A stretch of 64,000 nt of DNA, taken from Desulfovibrionaceae bacterium. GTDB taxonomy: Bacteria > Desulfobacterota > Desulfovibrionia > Desulfovibrionales > Desulfovibrionaceae. The notes beneath the pieces were generated by a model, which saw nothing but the letters and a program-made list of their open reading frames with translations, had not been told where the DNA came from and did no database searches. Where the stretch lies: contig JAQXJC010000039.1 of the NCBI GenBank assembly GCA_029008115.1, positions 1-64,000 of the forward strand, in the 5' to 3' direction. Of this stretch, positions 28,953 through 36,899 are shown piece by piece (position 1 is the first letter of the stretch; each line of letters begins with the position of its first letter). Both the position numbers and the translations under genes were made by a program.

Positions 28953-29696
28953 TCACACCCGCCGGAACCGCCCCTCATCCCAGGCCAGGCCGAGATGGTA
29001 CTGCACAAAACCGTCAATGCCGCGCGCGCAGGCCCGCCGCACGTCCGGCGCAGGCTGCGCAAATCCCCACGACGCAAGGGAGTCTTGCTGCACACTGGTC
29101 AAAAGGTCAAGCCCGGCCGCCGGGATGGCCACGGCATACCGGGCGCGCGCGCTGCCGCAGGCCGCGCAGCGCACCTGCCCCTCATCCACCAGAAACCAGC
29201 CTCCATCCACGGCCGGACTGCCGCAGGCCGCGCAGACGGCAAAATTGGGCGAAAAGCCGCTGTCCGAAGCCAGCCGCAGGCGGAAGAACAGGGGCAGAAG
29301 GGGCGTTGGCATGACCGCGCTTTCCAGCAGCTCCAGCAGCTCCGCAAACAGGCCGAAGGCCGCCGGGGCGCTTTCCCGCCCCACGCCCAGCGCCTCGGTG
29401 AAGCGTGCGCAGTTCACGGCCAGCCCCATGCGCCGCCATTCCGCACGCAGACGATGCGGCCCGCGCAGCAGCACGGCTTCCTGCATCGTCAGGAAACGGC
29501 CGTCACGGCTGCTTCTGCACCGGCAGGAAAGCAGGTTGAACGCATCAAGACAGCCGCAGAAGCGTCTGCGGCTCCGCCGCCCGCCAAACGCAAAGGCGGA
29601 ATGCACGCCGTGCTTTCGCGAAAGCAGGCGCACCCAGGCGTCAGACTCCCGAAAATCTCCGACACGCAGCACCAGCGCCGTGTCCGCCCATTCCAT
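28953..29696 (-). CDS. recO: DNA repair protein RecO
   Basis: A 247-residue recombination mediator that helps RecR load RecA on SSB-coated DNA. The N-terminal OB-fold covers about residues 1-80 (ALVLRVGDFRESDAWVRLLS), and a helical domain follows. A zinc site is formed by CAAC (about 155-158) and a second CAAC (about 177-180). Its ATG overlaps the stop of the RodZ-like gene by one base (TAATG), so translation is probably coupled. Linkage of recO with glyQS is common in this group as I recall it. Confidence 0.88.
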   Translation of the reverse strand: MEWADTALVLRVGDFRESDAWVRLLSRKHGVHSAFAFGGRRSRRRFCGCLDAFNLLSCRCRSSRDGRFLTMQEAVLLRGPHRLRAEWRRMGLAVNCARFTEALGVGRESAPAAFGLFAELLELLESAVMPTPLLPLFFRLRLASDSGFSPNFAVCAACGSPAVDGGWFLVDEGQVRCAACGSARARYAVAIPAAGLDLLTSVQQDSLASWGFAQPAPDVRRACARGIDGFVQYHLGLAWDEGRFRRV

Positions 29697-30547
29697 TACC
29701 GTTCCGATTCCGGAAACACCATGGTGTAGTTGCCTGCCCTGGAGACCGGCGGAAGGTCCCTGCCATTATAGGTAAGACGCACCCCGCCCACATTGCCGAA
29801 CTGCACTTCCAGCCTGTCCTTGAACGAGAGGGCCAGTGTCCCTCCCTTCTGCAACATGTGGTCGATGGCCTTCTCGCCGTCGGCCTTGTACCGTATCCAG
29901 CAACGCGCAATGCCCGTGACAACCAGCCTGTTATCACTGAGTTTGTCCACCTGCGCCGCTGCGGGAGCTGCCGCGGGAGCCTCTGCTTCCCCTGCCGGCT
30001 GTTCCGGCGCGGCGGCAGGCTGCTCCGCTGCGGGCGCAGGCGTCTGCGTCTGCTCCACTTCCTGCGCGGGGGCCGGCTGCTCTGGCGGCAGCAGCGGCTC
30101 CTGCACGCCGCTTTGCAGGGGAGATTCCTGCAACACACGGCTGATGGATTCCTGAATCATGCCCCAGTTGGCATAGAAGGCATAGCCGCCGGCAAGCAGC
30201 AGGGCCACCAGCAGCCCCAGCCCACCCAGCAGCATCACCTGGCGGACGGGAATCTGCGGACGGGCGCCGCTCTCCACCGCAAACGAGGGCTTCACCGGGA
30301 AGTCAGCCGCACCCAGCACGGCGGCCGCATCTTCCTGCATCTCCTCATCGCTGAAGCCCAGATACCGACCATAGGCACGGATGAAATTGCGGACAAAGGC
30401 GGCTTGGGGCAGGTGTTCCTCGTCCCCCGCTTCCAGAGCACGCAGCACCTTGATGCTGATTTTCAGCGCCGCCGCCACATCTTCCACGGAAAGGCCGCGA
30501 TCCTCGCGCGCCCCGCGCAGTTTTGCACCCAGTTCAAGCAATGTCAT
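29696..30547 (-). CDS. RodZ-like HTH membrane protein
   Basis: A 283-residue bitopic membrane protein. The N-terminal helix-turn-helix (about residues 1-70, GAKLRGAREDRGLSVEDVA...) belongs to the HTH_25 type that binds MreB in RodZ. A transmembrane helix lies near 103-123, followed by a periplasmic linker rich in Pro, Ala, Glu and Gln (about 145-200). A C-terminal DUF4115-type beta domain has WIRYKADGE and LEVQFGNVGGVRLTYNG. A role in rod shape and the elongasome is inferred from RodZ. I start at ATG 30547; a TTG two codons upstream is unlikely. Confidence 0.85.
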   Translation of the reverse strand: MTLLELGAKLRGAREDRGLSVEDVAAALKISIKVLRALEAGDEEHLPQAAFVRNFIRAYGRYLGFSDEEMQEDAAAVLGAADFPVKPSFAVESGARPQIPVRQVMLLGGLGLLVALLLAGGYAFYANWGMIQESISRVLQESPLQSGVQEPLLPPEQPAPAQEVEQTQTPAPAAEQPAAAPEQPAGEAEAPAAAPAAAQVDKLSDNRLVVTGIARCWIRYKADGEKAIDHMLQKGGTLALSFKDRLEVQFGNVGGVRLTYNGRDLPPVSRAGNYTMVFPESER

Positions 30548-30559
30548 GGCCAATCCCCG

Positions 30560-31471
30560 TTACATGCGGATGTCAATCACAGCGCGCGAACGCAGCTGGC
30601 CGATGTAGTCATCATAGCGTTCCCGCGCCTTCGGCTCGCGCAGGAGCGCATCAATCTGCGGCGTTGCCTCCTCCAGAGAAAGCTGCTGGCCGCCCGGGGC
30701 CACGCCGTACAGCTTGAACTGGGCCTTGTGCCCGTCCATCATGAAAATACCGGACACGTCGCCCTCGCGCATGGAGGCAACGGCCTTGCGCAGCCCGGGA
30801 GACATCTTGCTTTCCGGTACGCCGATCCTGCCGCCGTTCTCCCTGTTGGGGCCAATGGACACGCGGGACACGGCATCATCAAAGGAAACTTTTCCGGAGC
30901 GGATGTCCGCCGCCCATTTTTCCGCCTTTTCCCTGGGCGGATATATCAGCAGGCCGATATTCACTCCGCCGCCGCTCACAAAGGAAGAACGGTGTGCCTC
31001 ATAGTAGGCGCGGATTTCCTCGGGCGAGACCACCACCGAACGGCCCACCTGCCGGGAAAGCAGGCGCTGCCGCAGCAGGCCGGCCTTGATGCGCGTGCGC
31101 AGGCTGGACGGCGTCAGCCCTTCCTTGGACAGCTGGCGGGCAAAGGCCTCCCTGGACATGTTGCGCATCTTCATCATGCCCAGCAGCTCCTGCTCCACCT
31201 CCGCGTCCGACACGGATATTTGCAGGCGCTCCGCTTCCTGCGCCAGCAGCATGTCCAGAATCATCTCATCCAGCACATCCCGGCGCACCTTGACAGGGTC
31301 TTCCCCCTTCTTCCGAAGCAGTTCAGGACGGGCGGCCTCCTCCACATCAAACATGGAGATCATCCTGCCGTTGACCACGGCGGCTATCTTGTTGGATGGG
31401 GCCGCCTGCGCGGTGGCAAGGCCAAGGCAGCACAGACAACAGCAGAACACGACGGACAACAATTTCTTCAC
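30560..31471 (-). CDS. SurA-like periplasmic chaperone
   Basis: A 303-residue exported protein with a cleavable signal (about residues 1-23, ending ATAQA). A SurA N-domain (about 25-150, IAAVVNGRMISMFDVEEAARPELLRKKG) is followed by a PpiC/parvulin-like domain (about 165-265) and a short C-terminal helix. It would assist outer-membrane protein folding. I choose GTG 31471, which has AGGAG seven bases upstream and gives a clean signal peptide; ATG 31489 has no ribosome site. It starts 78 bases after mfd ends and its stop is 12 bases before the RodZ-like start. Confidence 0.85.
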   Translation of the reverse strand: MKKLLSVVFCCCLCCLGLATAQAAPSNKIAAVVNGRMISMFDVEEAARPELLRKKGEDPVKVRRDVLDEMILDMLLAQEAERLQISVSDAEVEQELLGMMKMRNMSREAFARQLSKEGLTPSSLRTRIKAGLLRQRLLSRQVGRSVVVSPEEIRAYYEAHRSSFVSGGGVNIGLLIYPPREKAEKWAADIRSGKVSFDDAVSRVSIGPNRENGGRIGVPESKMSPGLRKAVASMREGDVSGIFMMDGHKAQFKLYGVAPGGQQLSLEEATPQIDALLREPKARERYDDYIGQLRSRAVIDIRM

Positions 31472-31549
31472 AGCGGCACTCCTGTGCATCTGTTATAGTA
31501 TGTAGTAAGGAAGAATCCAGGCATCCTGCCGGAGACACGGCTTGGCATG

Positions 31550-34500
31550 CTATCCTTTTTCCCCGGAACTTGCAATGCGGCCCGGAGCGGCCCCGGCCCG
31601 CAGACCTTCCAGCACGGCGCGCACGGCGGCCAGCCCTTCCGCAAAGGACAGGGAAGTATCCAGCGGCAGCTCCAGCGTTGCCGGAGGCAGAAGGCGCACA
31701 GCGGCAGTGCCGCGAAGCAGCGCCACAAGCTTTTCCGGAGACAGGGCCGTCTGCGTCTCCTCCCACGTGCAGCGCACCCGATCCGGATGCACGTCCGCCC
31801 TGACCGCCTGAAGCGAAGAGAGATGCTGCTTGAAATCCAGCACGGCCAGGAAGTTTTCCAGCTCCACGGGGAAGGGCCCGAACCGATCCCGCATGCCCAG
31901 CGCAACATCCTCGCGGGCGGCACCGTCCACGGCTGAGGTCAGGGCCTTGTAGCAGCGCAGACGTTCGCGCCCGTCGCTGATGTAGGTTTCGGGGATATGG
32001 GCCGGCAGGGCCAGATTCATTTCCGTTTCCGTCGCCGCTTGCGGCATGCCCTTGAGCGTAGCCACAGATTCTTCCAGCATTTCCAGATACATGTCCAGAC
32101 CGATGCGGCCGATGTGCCCGGACTGGCTTTCACCGAGGATATTGCCCGCACCGCGCAGCCGCAGGTCTTCCACGGCAATCTGGAAGCCGGCGCCCAGGTA
32201 GTCCATGTCCAGAATGATGCGCAGGCGCTCCTCCGCTGTCCTGGACAGGCGCGCCTCGTCCGGCACGATGAACACGGCATAGGCCTGCCTGTCCGAGCGC
32301 CCCACGCGGCCGCGCAGCTGATAGAGCTGTCCCAGACCGAACATCTGCGCCTGATCCACGATGAGCGTATTGGCACGGGGAAAGTCCAGCCCCGACTCCA
32401 CAATGGACGTGCACACCAGCACGTCCAGCCCGCCGTGCCAGAATTCGCGCATGGTCTTTTCCAGCACGCCTTCGGCCATCTGCCCGTGCGCCATGCCCAC
32501 GCGGGCCCCGGGGACCAGCGTGCGCACGTAGTCGGCCACGCCTTCCAGTCCGCGCACACGGTTGCATACCCAGAATACCTGCCCCTCGCGCGCAATCTCG
32601 CGCTGGAGGATGGTACGCAGCACCTCCGCATCGCGATGCACCAGCGCCGTGGCCACGGGCTTTCTGTCCTGCGGCGCGGTCTCGATGACCGAAAGATCGC
32701 GAATGCCGGACATGGACAGCTGCAAGGTGCGCGGAATGGGCGTGGCCGTCAGGGTCAGCACATCCACATTCCTGCGCATGGCCTTCAGCTTCTCCTTGTG
32801 CCGCACGCCAAAGCGCTGCTCCTCATCCAGAATGAGCAGGCCCAGATTCGGCAGATGGACGTCGCTGGAAAGCAGGCGATGCGTACCGATGAGAATATCC
32901 ACCTGCCCCCGCGCCGCGGCCCCGAGCGTTTCCTGCTGCTTCTGCCGGCTGACAAAGCGGCTCAACAGCCCCACATTGACAGGAAAGCCGGCCATGCGCG
33001 CGCGGAAGGTCTGAAAATGCTGCTCGGCCAGCACGGTGGTGGGACACAGCAGGGCCACCTGCCGCCCTTCAGACGCCGCGCGGAAGGCGGCGCGCATGGC
33101 GACCTCGGTCTTGCCGAAGCCCACATCGCCGCAGACCAGCCTGTCCATGGGCCGATCCTTTTCCATATCGTCCAGCACGTCCTGAATGGCCCGCGCCTGA
33201 TCCGGCGTTTCTTCAAAGCCAAAGGTGGCCGAGAACTCATGATACAGTTCACCGGGGGGATCATAGCGGAAGCCCTTGGCAATCTGGCGCCAGGCATACA
33301 TTTCCACCAGATCGGCGGCAATTTTTTCAACGGCCTTGCGGGCCTTTTCCCGGCCCGCGCTCCATGCGGCCGACCCCAGCCTGTCCAGCGCGGGGGCCGC
33401 GCCGTCCCCGCCCTTGAAGCGCTGGATCAGCGACAGGCGGTCGGCAGGCACGTAGAGCTTGTCATCGCCGGAGTATTCAATCAGCAGATAGTCGTTGGCC
33501 GCACCGTCCAATGCCAGATGGTGCAGGCCGGAAAAGCGGCCTATGCCGTAATCCCTGTGCACCAGCAGATCGCCCGGCTCCAGATCGTCAAAGCGATCCA
33601 GTCCCTTGAACACGTGGGATGCCGGACGGGCCGCCCTTTCTCCCCGGGGCTGGATGATGCGCTCGCCCAGCACCAGCACGCCATCCCAGGCAATATCCGC
33701 GCCTTCGCGAAAGGGCGTGACCAGGGCAAAGAGTCCACGCTGGCCGGACGCATAGCGCAGTTGGGGCATCAGCCCGTCCTGCCCGGCCAGCTTCAGAAAT
33801 TTCTGACGTCCGCGGCCGGAGGCAAAGCAGAAGATAATCTGCCGCCGCTCCTTCTGCCAGCCACGGATGGCCTGCACCAGCTGCTGCCACGGCCTGTCCT
33901 GCGCCCCCGCGCCGGGCAGCAGCTCGTCAAAAGTGCGCAACTGCCTGTCGGGGAAGGATTCCCCTCCGGCCTCCACGCCCATGACCAGCGGTTCCGCAAA
34001 CACCTGCCGCCGTCCGCTCAGGCGCTCCAGCACGGAGGGAGGCTCACGCAGGGCCATCCAGGCCGGCTGCGGCACAACGCCGTCCTCGCGCTCGCATGCA
34101 GCAGCCAGAGCGCGCCACGAACTGTCCAGCATGTCATGAAAATCCGCCTCGCCGGGCAGCAGCCACAGCGTATCTTCCGGCAGCCAGTCTTCCAGCGTCG
34201 AGGCATCTTCATGGAATGTGCCGGGCAGGATTCCCTTCGCGCCCCGCTCCAGCTGCCGTTCCAGAGCATACAGGGCATTTTCGCTCAGCCGCCCTTCAGC
34301 GCGGCAGCGCTTCCAGCATGCGGCCGCCGCTTTTGCCGCCGGGCCGCCGCCAAGGGGAGTGACCGGCAGAATATCCACGGCATCCAGCGGATGCGATGAA
34401 CGCTGGCTTTCCGGATCGAACAGCCGCATGTCCTCCAGCTCGTCGCCAAAGAACTCCAGACGCACAGGCCGGGCCCATCCGGCAGGGAAGATGTCGAGAA

Positions 34501-35023
34501 TATCCCCGCGCATGGCCATTTCGCCCACGCGCGCCACCATGGGCACGCGGGCATAGCCCCACTCCACAGCCTGCTCCAGCACCATCTCCGGCAATATCTC
34601 CATGCCCCGGCGCAGGGAAAGCTCCCGGCCATGAAAAAAGGACAGGGGCATGAAGCGCAGCAGCAGGGCCTCCGGCGTCACCAGCAGGCAGCGCCCCCTT
34701 TTCTGCTGCAAGCCGCGGAATACAGCCACAGTGCGCGGCCAGTCCGGACGGGCGGCAGTCACCAGACTGTCGGCAGGAAGCTCCAGCACGGGGCGCTCCC
34801 ACATGGGCCGCTCCGCAGAAATGTCCGCATCCGACATGCCGGGGGAAAAGAGGCGGAGCAGTCCCCGCGCCACGCCATATTCCTCGCGGCCGGAGGCCAG
34901 CACCACGGCTGTACCGCCGCGCTCCGCCCAGCGGCACGCCAGAGCGCAGCGCGTGGCCATGCCGGCGCGCCTGATGCGCACCGGGCCGGCCGGCAGCGAA
35001 AAAAGCTCGTTCACTCTATCCAT
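31550..35023 (-). CDS. mfd: Transcription-repair coupling factor
   Basis: A 1157-residue translocase that removes RNA polymerase stalled at lesions and recruits UvrA. The N-terminal UvrB-like domains cover about residues 1-330, and the RNA-polymerase-interacting domain has GDLLVHRDYGIGRFSG (about 490-560). The helicase core has Walker A GDVGFGKTE, the DEEQ box LDEEQRFG, SATAT-type LTATPIPRTL, and the TRG motif region with LRGRVGRSDRQAYA. The C-terminal TRCF domain starts near NLALPAHIPETYI. Length is typical. ATG 35023 fits the family; the frame extends to 35056 through a hairpin. It is the first gene of the leftward mfd-to-glyS run. Confidence 0.96.
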   Translation of the reverse strand: MDRVNELFSLPAGPVRIRRAGMATRCALACRWAERGGTAVVLASGREEYGVARGLLRLFSPGMSDADISAERPMWERPVLELPADSLVTAARPDWPRTVAVFRGLQQKRGRCLLVTPEALLLRFMPLSFFHGRELSLRRGMEILPEMVLEQAVEWGYARVPMVARVGEMAMRGDILDIFPAGWARPVRLEFFGDELEDMRLFDPESQRSSHPLDAVDILPVTPLGGGPAAKAAAACWKRCRAEGRLSENALYALERQLERGAKGILPGTFHEDASTLEDWLPEDTLWLLPGEADFHDMLDSSWRALAAACEREDGVVPQPAWMALREPPSVLERLSGRRQVFAEPLVMGVEAGGESFPDRQLRTFDELLPGAGAQDRPWQQLVQAIRGWQKERRQIIFCFASGRGRQKFLKLAGQDGLMPQLRYASGQRGLFALVTPFREGADIAWDGVLVLGERIIQPRGERAARPASHVFKGLDRFDDLEPGDLLVHRDYGIGRFSGLHHLALDGAANDYLLIEYSGDDKLYVPADRLSLIQRFKGGDGAAPALDRLGSAAWSAGREKARKAVEKIAADLVEMYAWRQIAKGFRYDPPGELYHEFSATFGFEETPDQARAIQDVLDDMEKDRPMDRLVCGDVGFGKTEVAMRAAFRAASEGRQVALLCPTTVLAEQHFQTFRARMAGFPVNVGLLSRFVSRQKQQETLGAAARGQVDILIGTHRLLSSDVHLPNLGLLILDEEQRFGVRHKEKLKAMRRNVDVLTLTATPIPRTLQLSMSGIRDLSVIETAPQDRKPVATALVHRDAEVLRTILQREIAREGQVFWVCNRVRGLEGVADYVRTLVPGARVGMAHGQMAEGVLEKTMREFWHGGLDVLVCTSIVESGLDFPRANTLIVDQAQMFGLGQLYQLRGRVGRSDRQAYAVFIVPDEARLSRTAEERLRIILDMDYLGAGFQIAVEDLRLRGAGNILGESQSGHIGRIGLDMYLEMLEESVATLKGMPQAATETEMNLALPAHIPETYISDGRERLRCYKALTSAVDGAAREDVALGMRDRFGPFPVELENFLAVLDFKQHLSSLQAVRADVHPDRVRCTWEETQTALSPEKLVALLRGTAAVRLLPPATLELPLDTSLSFAEGLAAVRAVLEGLRAGAAPGRIASSGEKG

Positions 35024-35036
35024 GCGTTCCACACAA

Positions 35037-35064
35037 AGAAGGGCGGCTTCACACAAAGCCGCCC
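35037..35064 (-). terminator. Terminator after HesB-like gene
   Basis: On the minus strand GGGCGGCTT pairs with AAGCCGCCC and is followed by TTCTTTG. It lies between the HesB-like gene (ending 35116) and mfd, so mfd should have its own promoter or depend on readthrough. Confidence 0.65.
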
Positions 35065-35115
35065 CATGAGATCATGCTATTGGCACGCGGGCCGCGGCCG
35101 CGCGCCGTCCAGGCA

Positions 35116-35439
35116 TCAATGGCAGCCGCAGGAACCGCAGCAGCCGCTGCCGCAGGAACCGCCCGCGGCGGGCAGCGCCACGCCAGGCTCCAGCACAAAG
35201 CCCATGTAGGTCAGATCAATCTTTACGGACTGCACCTGTTCCAGCAGGCCGGCTTCAATGCAGAAGGTGAAGCCGCCTTCCTCAAAGGTCTTGTCCTGTT
35301 CGTTGGGCTCGTCCAGCGCAAGGGCCAGACGGGGGCCGCTGCACCCGCCGGGGGCAAGATAGATGCGGATGCCACCGCGTTCCTTGCCTTCGAAGTAGGC
35401 TTCCAGTTCCCTGCGGGCATCATCAGTCAGCGTGATCAT
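35116..35439 (-). CDS. HesB/IscA-like protein, Cys form
   Basis: A 107-residue HesB/IscA-fold protein. C33 in YLAPGGCSGPRL occupies the position of the first conserved Cys of the family. The C-terminus is a metal-binding-like tail of Cys, Gly and Ser (about residues 92-107, seven positions from GGSCGSG onward including CCGSCGC). ATG 35439 has GGAG six bases upstream; the long in-frame extension to 35658 overlaps the upstream terminator and is not real. It is a close duplicate of the selenocysteine gene at 35594-35914. The role is likely iron-sulfur or metal handling, but that is family inference only. Confidence 0.88.
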   Translation of the reverse strand: MITLTDDARRELEAYFEGKERGGIRIYLAPGGCSGPRLALALDEPNEQDKTFEEGGFTFCIEAGLLEQVQSVKIDLTYMGFVLEPGVALPAAGGSCGSGCCGSCGCH

Positions 35440-35531
35440 GTTTTTCTCCAATGGGTTGTGATTTCCTACGATCAGCCCTGCCGCTTTGTCAACAAAATCC
35501 GCGTCCGGCGCGTGCCGGACGGAAGCGCACA

Positions 35532-35562
35532 GAAAAAAAGACGAACCCGTAAGGTCCGCCTT
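35532..35562 (-). terminator. Terminator of HesB-like selenoprotein gene
   Basis: On the minus strand AGGCGGACC pairs, with two wobbles, with GGTTCGTCT and is followed by seven T. It separates the two HesB-like genes into separate transcription units. Confidence 0.7.
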
Positions 35563-35593
35563 TTTGATGACGCTCCAGAGAAGAAAGGGGCGC

Positions 35594-35914
35594 TTAATGG
35601 CTGCCGCAGCTGCCGCAACTACTGCCGCAACTGCCGCCAGAAGAAGGCAGCGGCACACCGGGCTCCACCATGAAGCCCATGTAGGTCAGGTCTATTTTGA
35701 CGGACTGAATCTGATCGAGAAGCGAGCTCTCAATGCAGAACCTGAATCCACCTTCTTCAAACGTCTTGTCCTGTTCGTTCGGCTCATCCAGAGCCAATGC
35801 CAGCCGGGGGCCGCTTCAGCCGCCGGGAGCCAGGTAGACGCGAATGCCGCCACGTTCCTTGCCCTCAAAGTACGCTTCAAGCTCTTTGCGGGCGCTGTCA
35901 GTCAATTGAATCAT
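35594..35914 (-). CDS. HesB/IscA-like selenoprotein (Sec33)
   Basis: A 106-residue HesB-like protein with an in-frame TGA at codon 33 (35818-35816), exactly where the adjacent paralogue has Cys33 (YLAPGG-U-SGPRL). The frame is open and closely matches the paralogue on both sides of the TGA, from ATG 35914 (GGAGG four bases ahead) to the stop at 35594. HesB-like proteins are a known selenoprotein family in deltaproteobacteria, so reading TGA as selenocysteine is well grounded. A candidate SECIS hairpin follows the codon (35780-35806). The C-terminus ends in a Cys/Ser/Gly tail. Automatic gene callers would report only a fragment starting after the TGA. Confidence 0.9.
35780..35806 (-). promoter_or_regulatory. 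Candidate bacterial SECIS hairpin
   Basis: Nine bases after the UGA of the selenoprotein gene, CGGCU pairs with AGCCG around a 17-base loop that begins with GG. The Cys paralogue has CGTCT and GAGCC at the equivalent places, which do not pair as well, so the stem tracks the Sec codon. Fit to the SelB-binding consensus was not tested. Confidence 0.5.
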
Positions 35915-36060
35915 ACAGCCTCCAAGATTTTGTGACGTATACGTAAAGTCTCCCCGGCGGTTTGTCAATAAAATCCCCCCGCCATCCTCTTCCCTGTCGG
36001 AGCGATTCGCGCTATACTGCTCTCTCCGGGCTGCTGCAAGGGCGGCCCCCAGGAGGCGCC

Positions 36061-36597
36061 ATGAAAACCACTGCTCTGCTACGTGACAACGAAATTTCCC
36101 GCATTATCGACCGTCTGGCCTGTCAGATTGTCGAAAAGCACGACGACTGCCGCGGACTCATGCTGGTAGGCATCCAGCGGCGCGGCGCGGACCTGGCCGC
36201 ACGCCTGTGCGACGTGCTGCGCCACCGGTGCGGCGCAAACGTGCCCCTGGGCACGCTGGACATCAACTTCTACCGCGACGACTGGACGTCCCTCCAGAGC
36301 AGCCCGCAGATCGGCGCCTCCAGCATGCCCCTGAGCGTGGATGGCGTCACCATCATCCTCGTTGATGACGTGCTGTTCACAGGGCGAACCATCCGCGCGG
36401 CCCTGGAGGCACTGCTGGACTACGGGCGCCCCAGAGCCGTGGAGCTGCTGGTGCTGGTGGATCGCGGGCACCGCGAGCTGCCCATCCACGCGGACTACGT
36501 GGGGCGCACGGTGAATACGGCCCGCACCGAGCAGGTCAATGTGCTCCTGCACGAACGCGACGGCAGGGACAGCGTGGAGATATGCTCCCCGGACTAG
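36061..36597 (+). CDS. pyrR: PyrR-type uracil phosphoribosyltransferase
   Basis: A 178-residue type I phosphoribosyltransferase of the PyrR family. The PRPP-binding motif is TIILVDDVLFTGRTIRAALEAL (about residues 96-117), and LMLVGIQRRGADLAARL and DINFYRDD are PyrR signatures. In Firmicutes PyrR is an RNA-binding attenuator of pyr operons as well as an enzyme; whether it regulates anything here is unknown, because no pyrimidine gene adjoins it. ATG 36061 has AGGAGG upstream. The frame extends to 35962 without a ribosome site. Confidence 0.9.
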   Translation: MKTTALLRDNEISRIIDRLACQIVEKHDDCRGLMLVGIQRRGADLAARLCDVLRHRCGANVPLGTLDINFYRDDWTSLQSSPQIGASSMPLSVDGVTIILVDDVLFTGRTIRAALEALLDYGRPRAVELLVLVDRGHRELPIHADYVGRTVNTARTEQVNVLLHERDGRDSVEICSPD

Positions 36598-36651
36598 CCC
36601 TTCGGCGCCCCGGCCTGCCGCTGCGAATGCCAGATTTTCTCCTCCCGCCGC

Positions 36652-36680
36652 TTGACAAAACGGCGCAAGAAGTACATGCT
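36652..36680 (+). promoter_or_regulatory. Promoter of leader peptide and symporter
   Basis: A perfect TTGACA (36652-36657), a 17-base spacer and CATGCT (36675-36680). Transcription would begin near 36687, just ahead of the leader-peptide ribosome site GGAAGGA. Confidence 0.55.
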
Positions 36681-36701
36681 TCCCGCCAAGGAAGGATTCT
36701 T

Positions 36702-36794
36702 ATGTTCTCCACCCTCTTCATGAACGTCTATTATTATTTCTTCTTCTACTTTAGAAGGATCATAGGGCGTGCCGTGGAGGGAATGCAGGCATAA
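36702..36794 (+). CDS. Phe/Tyr-rich attenuation leader peptide
   Basis: A 30-codon open frame with a strong ribosome site (GGAAGGA, five bases before ATG). It reads MFSTLFMNVYYYFFFYF and then RRIIGRAVEGMQA: three Tyr codons, three Phe, Tyr, Phe in a block (codons 10-17), plus two earlier Phe. Such runs are the hallmark of amino-acid-sensing leader peptides such as PheL and PheM of E. coli. It is followed 23 bases later by a terminator hairpin with a seven-T run and then by the symporter gene. Ribosome stalling for lack of charged Phe or Tyr tRNA would be expected to prevent terminator formation. Confidence 0.8.
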   Translation: MFSTLFMNVYYYFFFYFRRIIGRAVEGMQA

Positions 36795-36816
36795 GCATCC
36801 GCATATACAAACACCC

Positions 36817-36849
36817 AAAGCCGCACGGAATTTCTGTACGGCTTTTTTT
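36817..36849 (+). terminator. Attenuator terminator before symporter
   Basis: AAAGCCGCAC pairs with GTACGGCTTT (one mismatch) and is followed by TTTTTTTG. CACGG in its 5' arm can instead pair with CCGTG inside the leader-peptide gene (near codons 24-26), giving a possible antiterminator. Confidence 0.7.
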
Positions 36850-36899
36850 GTCGTGCAGGCATCCCGGCGCAGCAATGCAAGGGAGGAGGGTACACCTGC

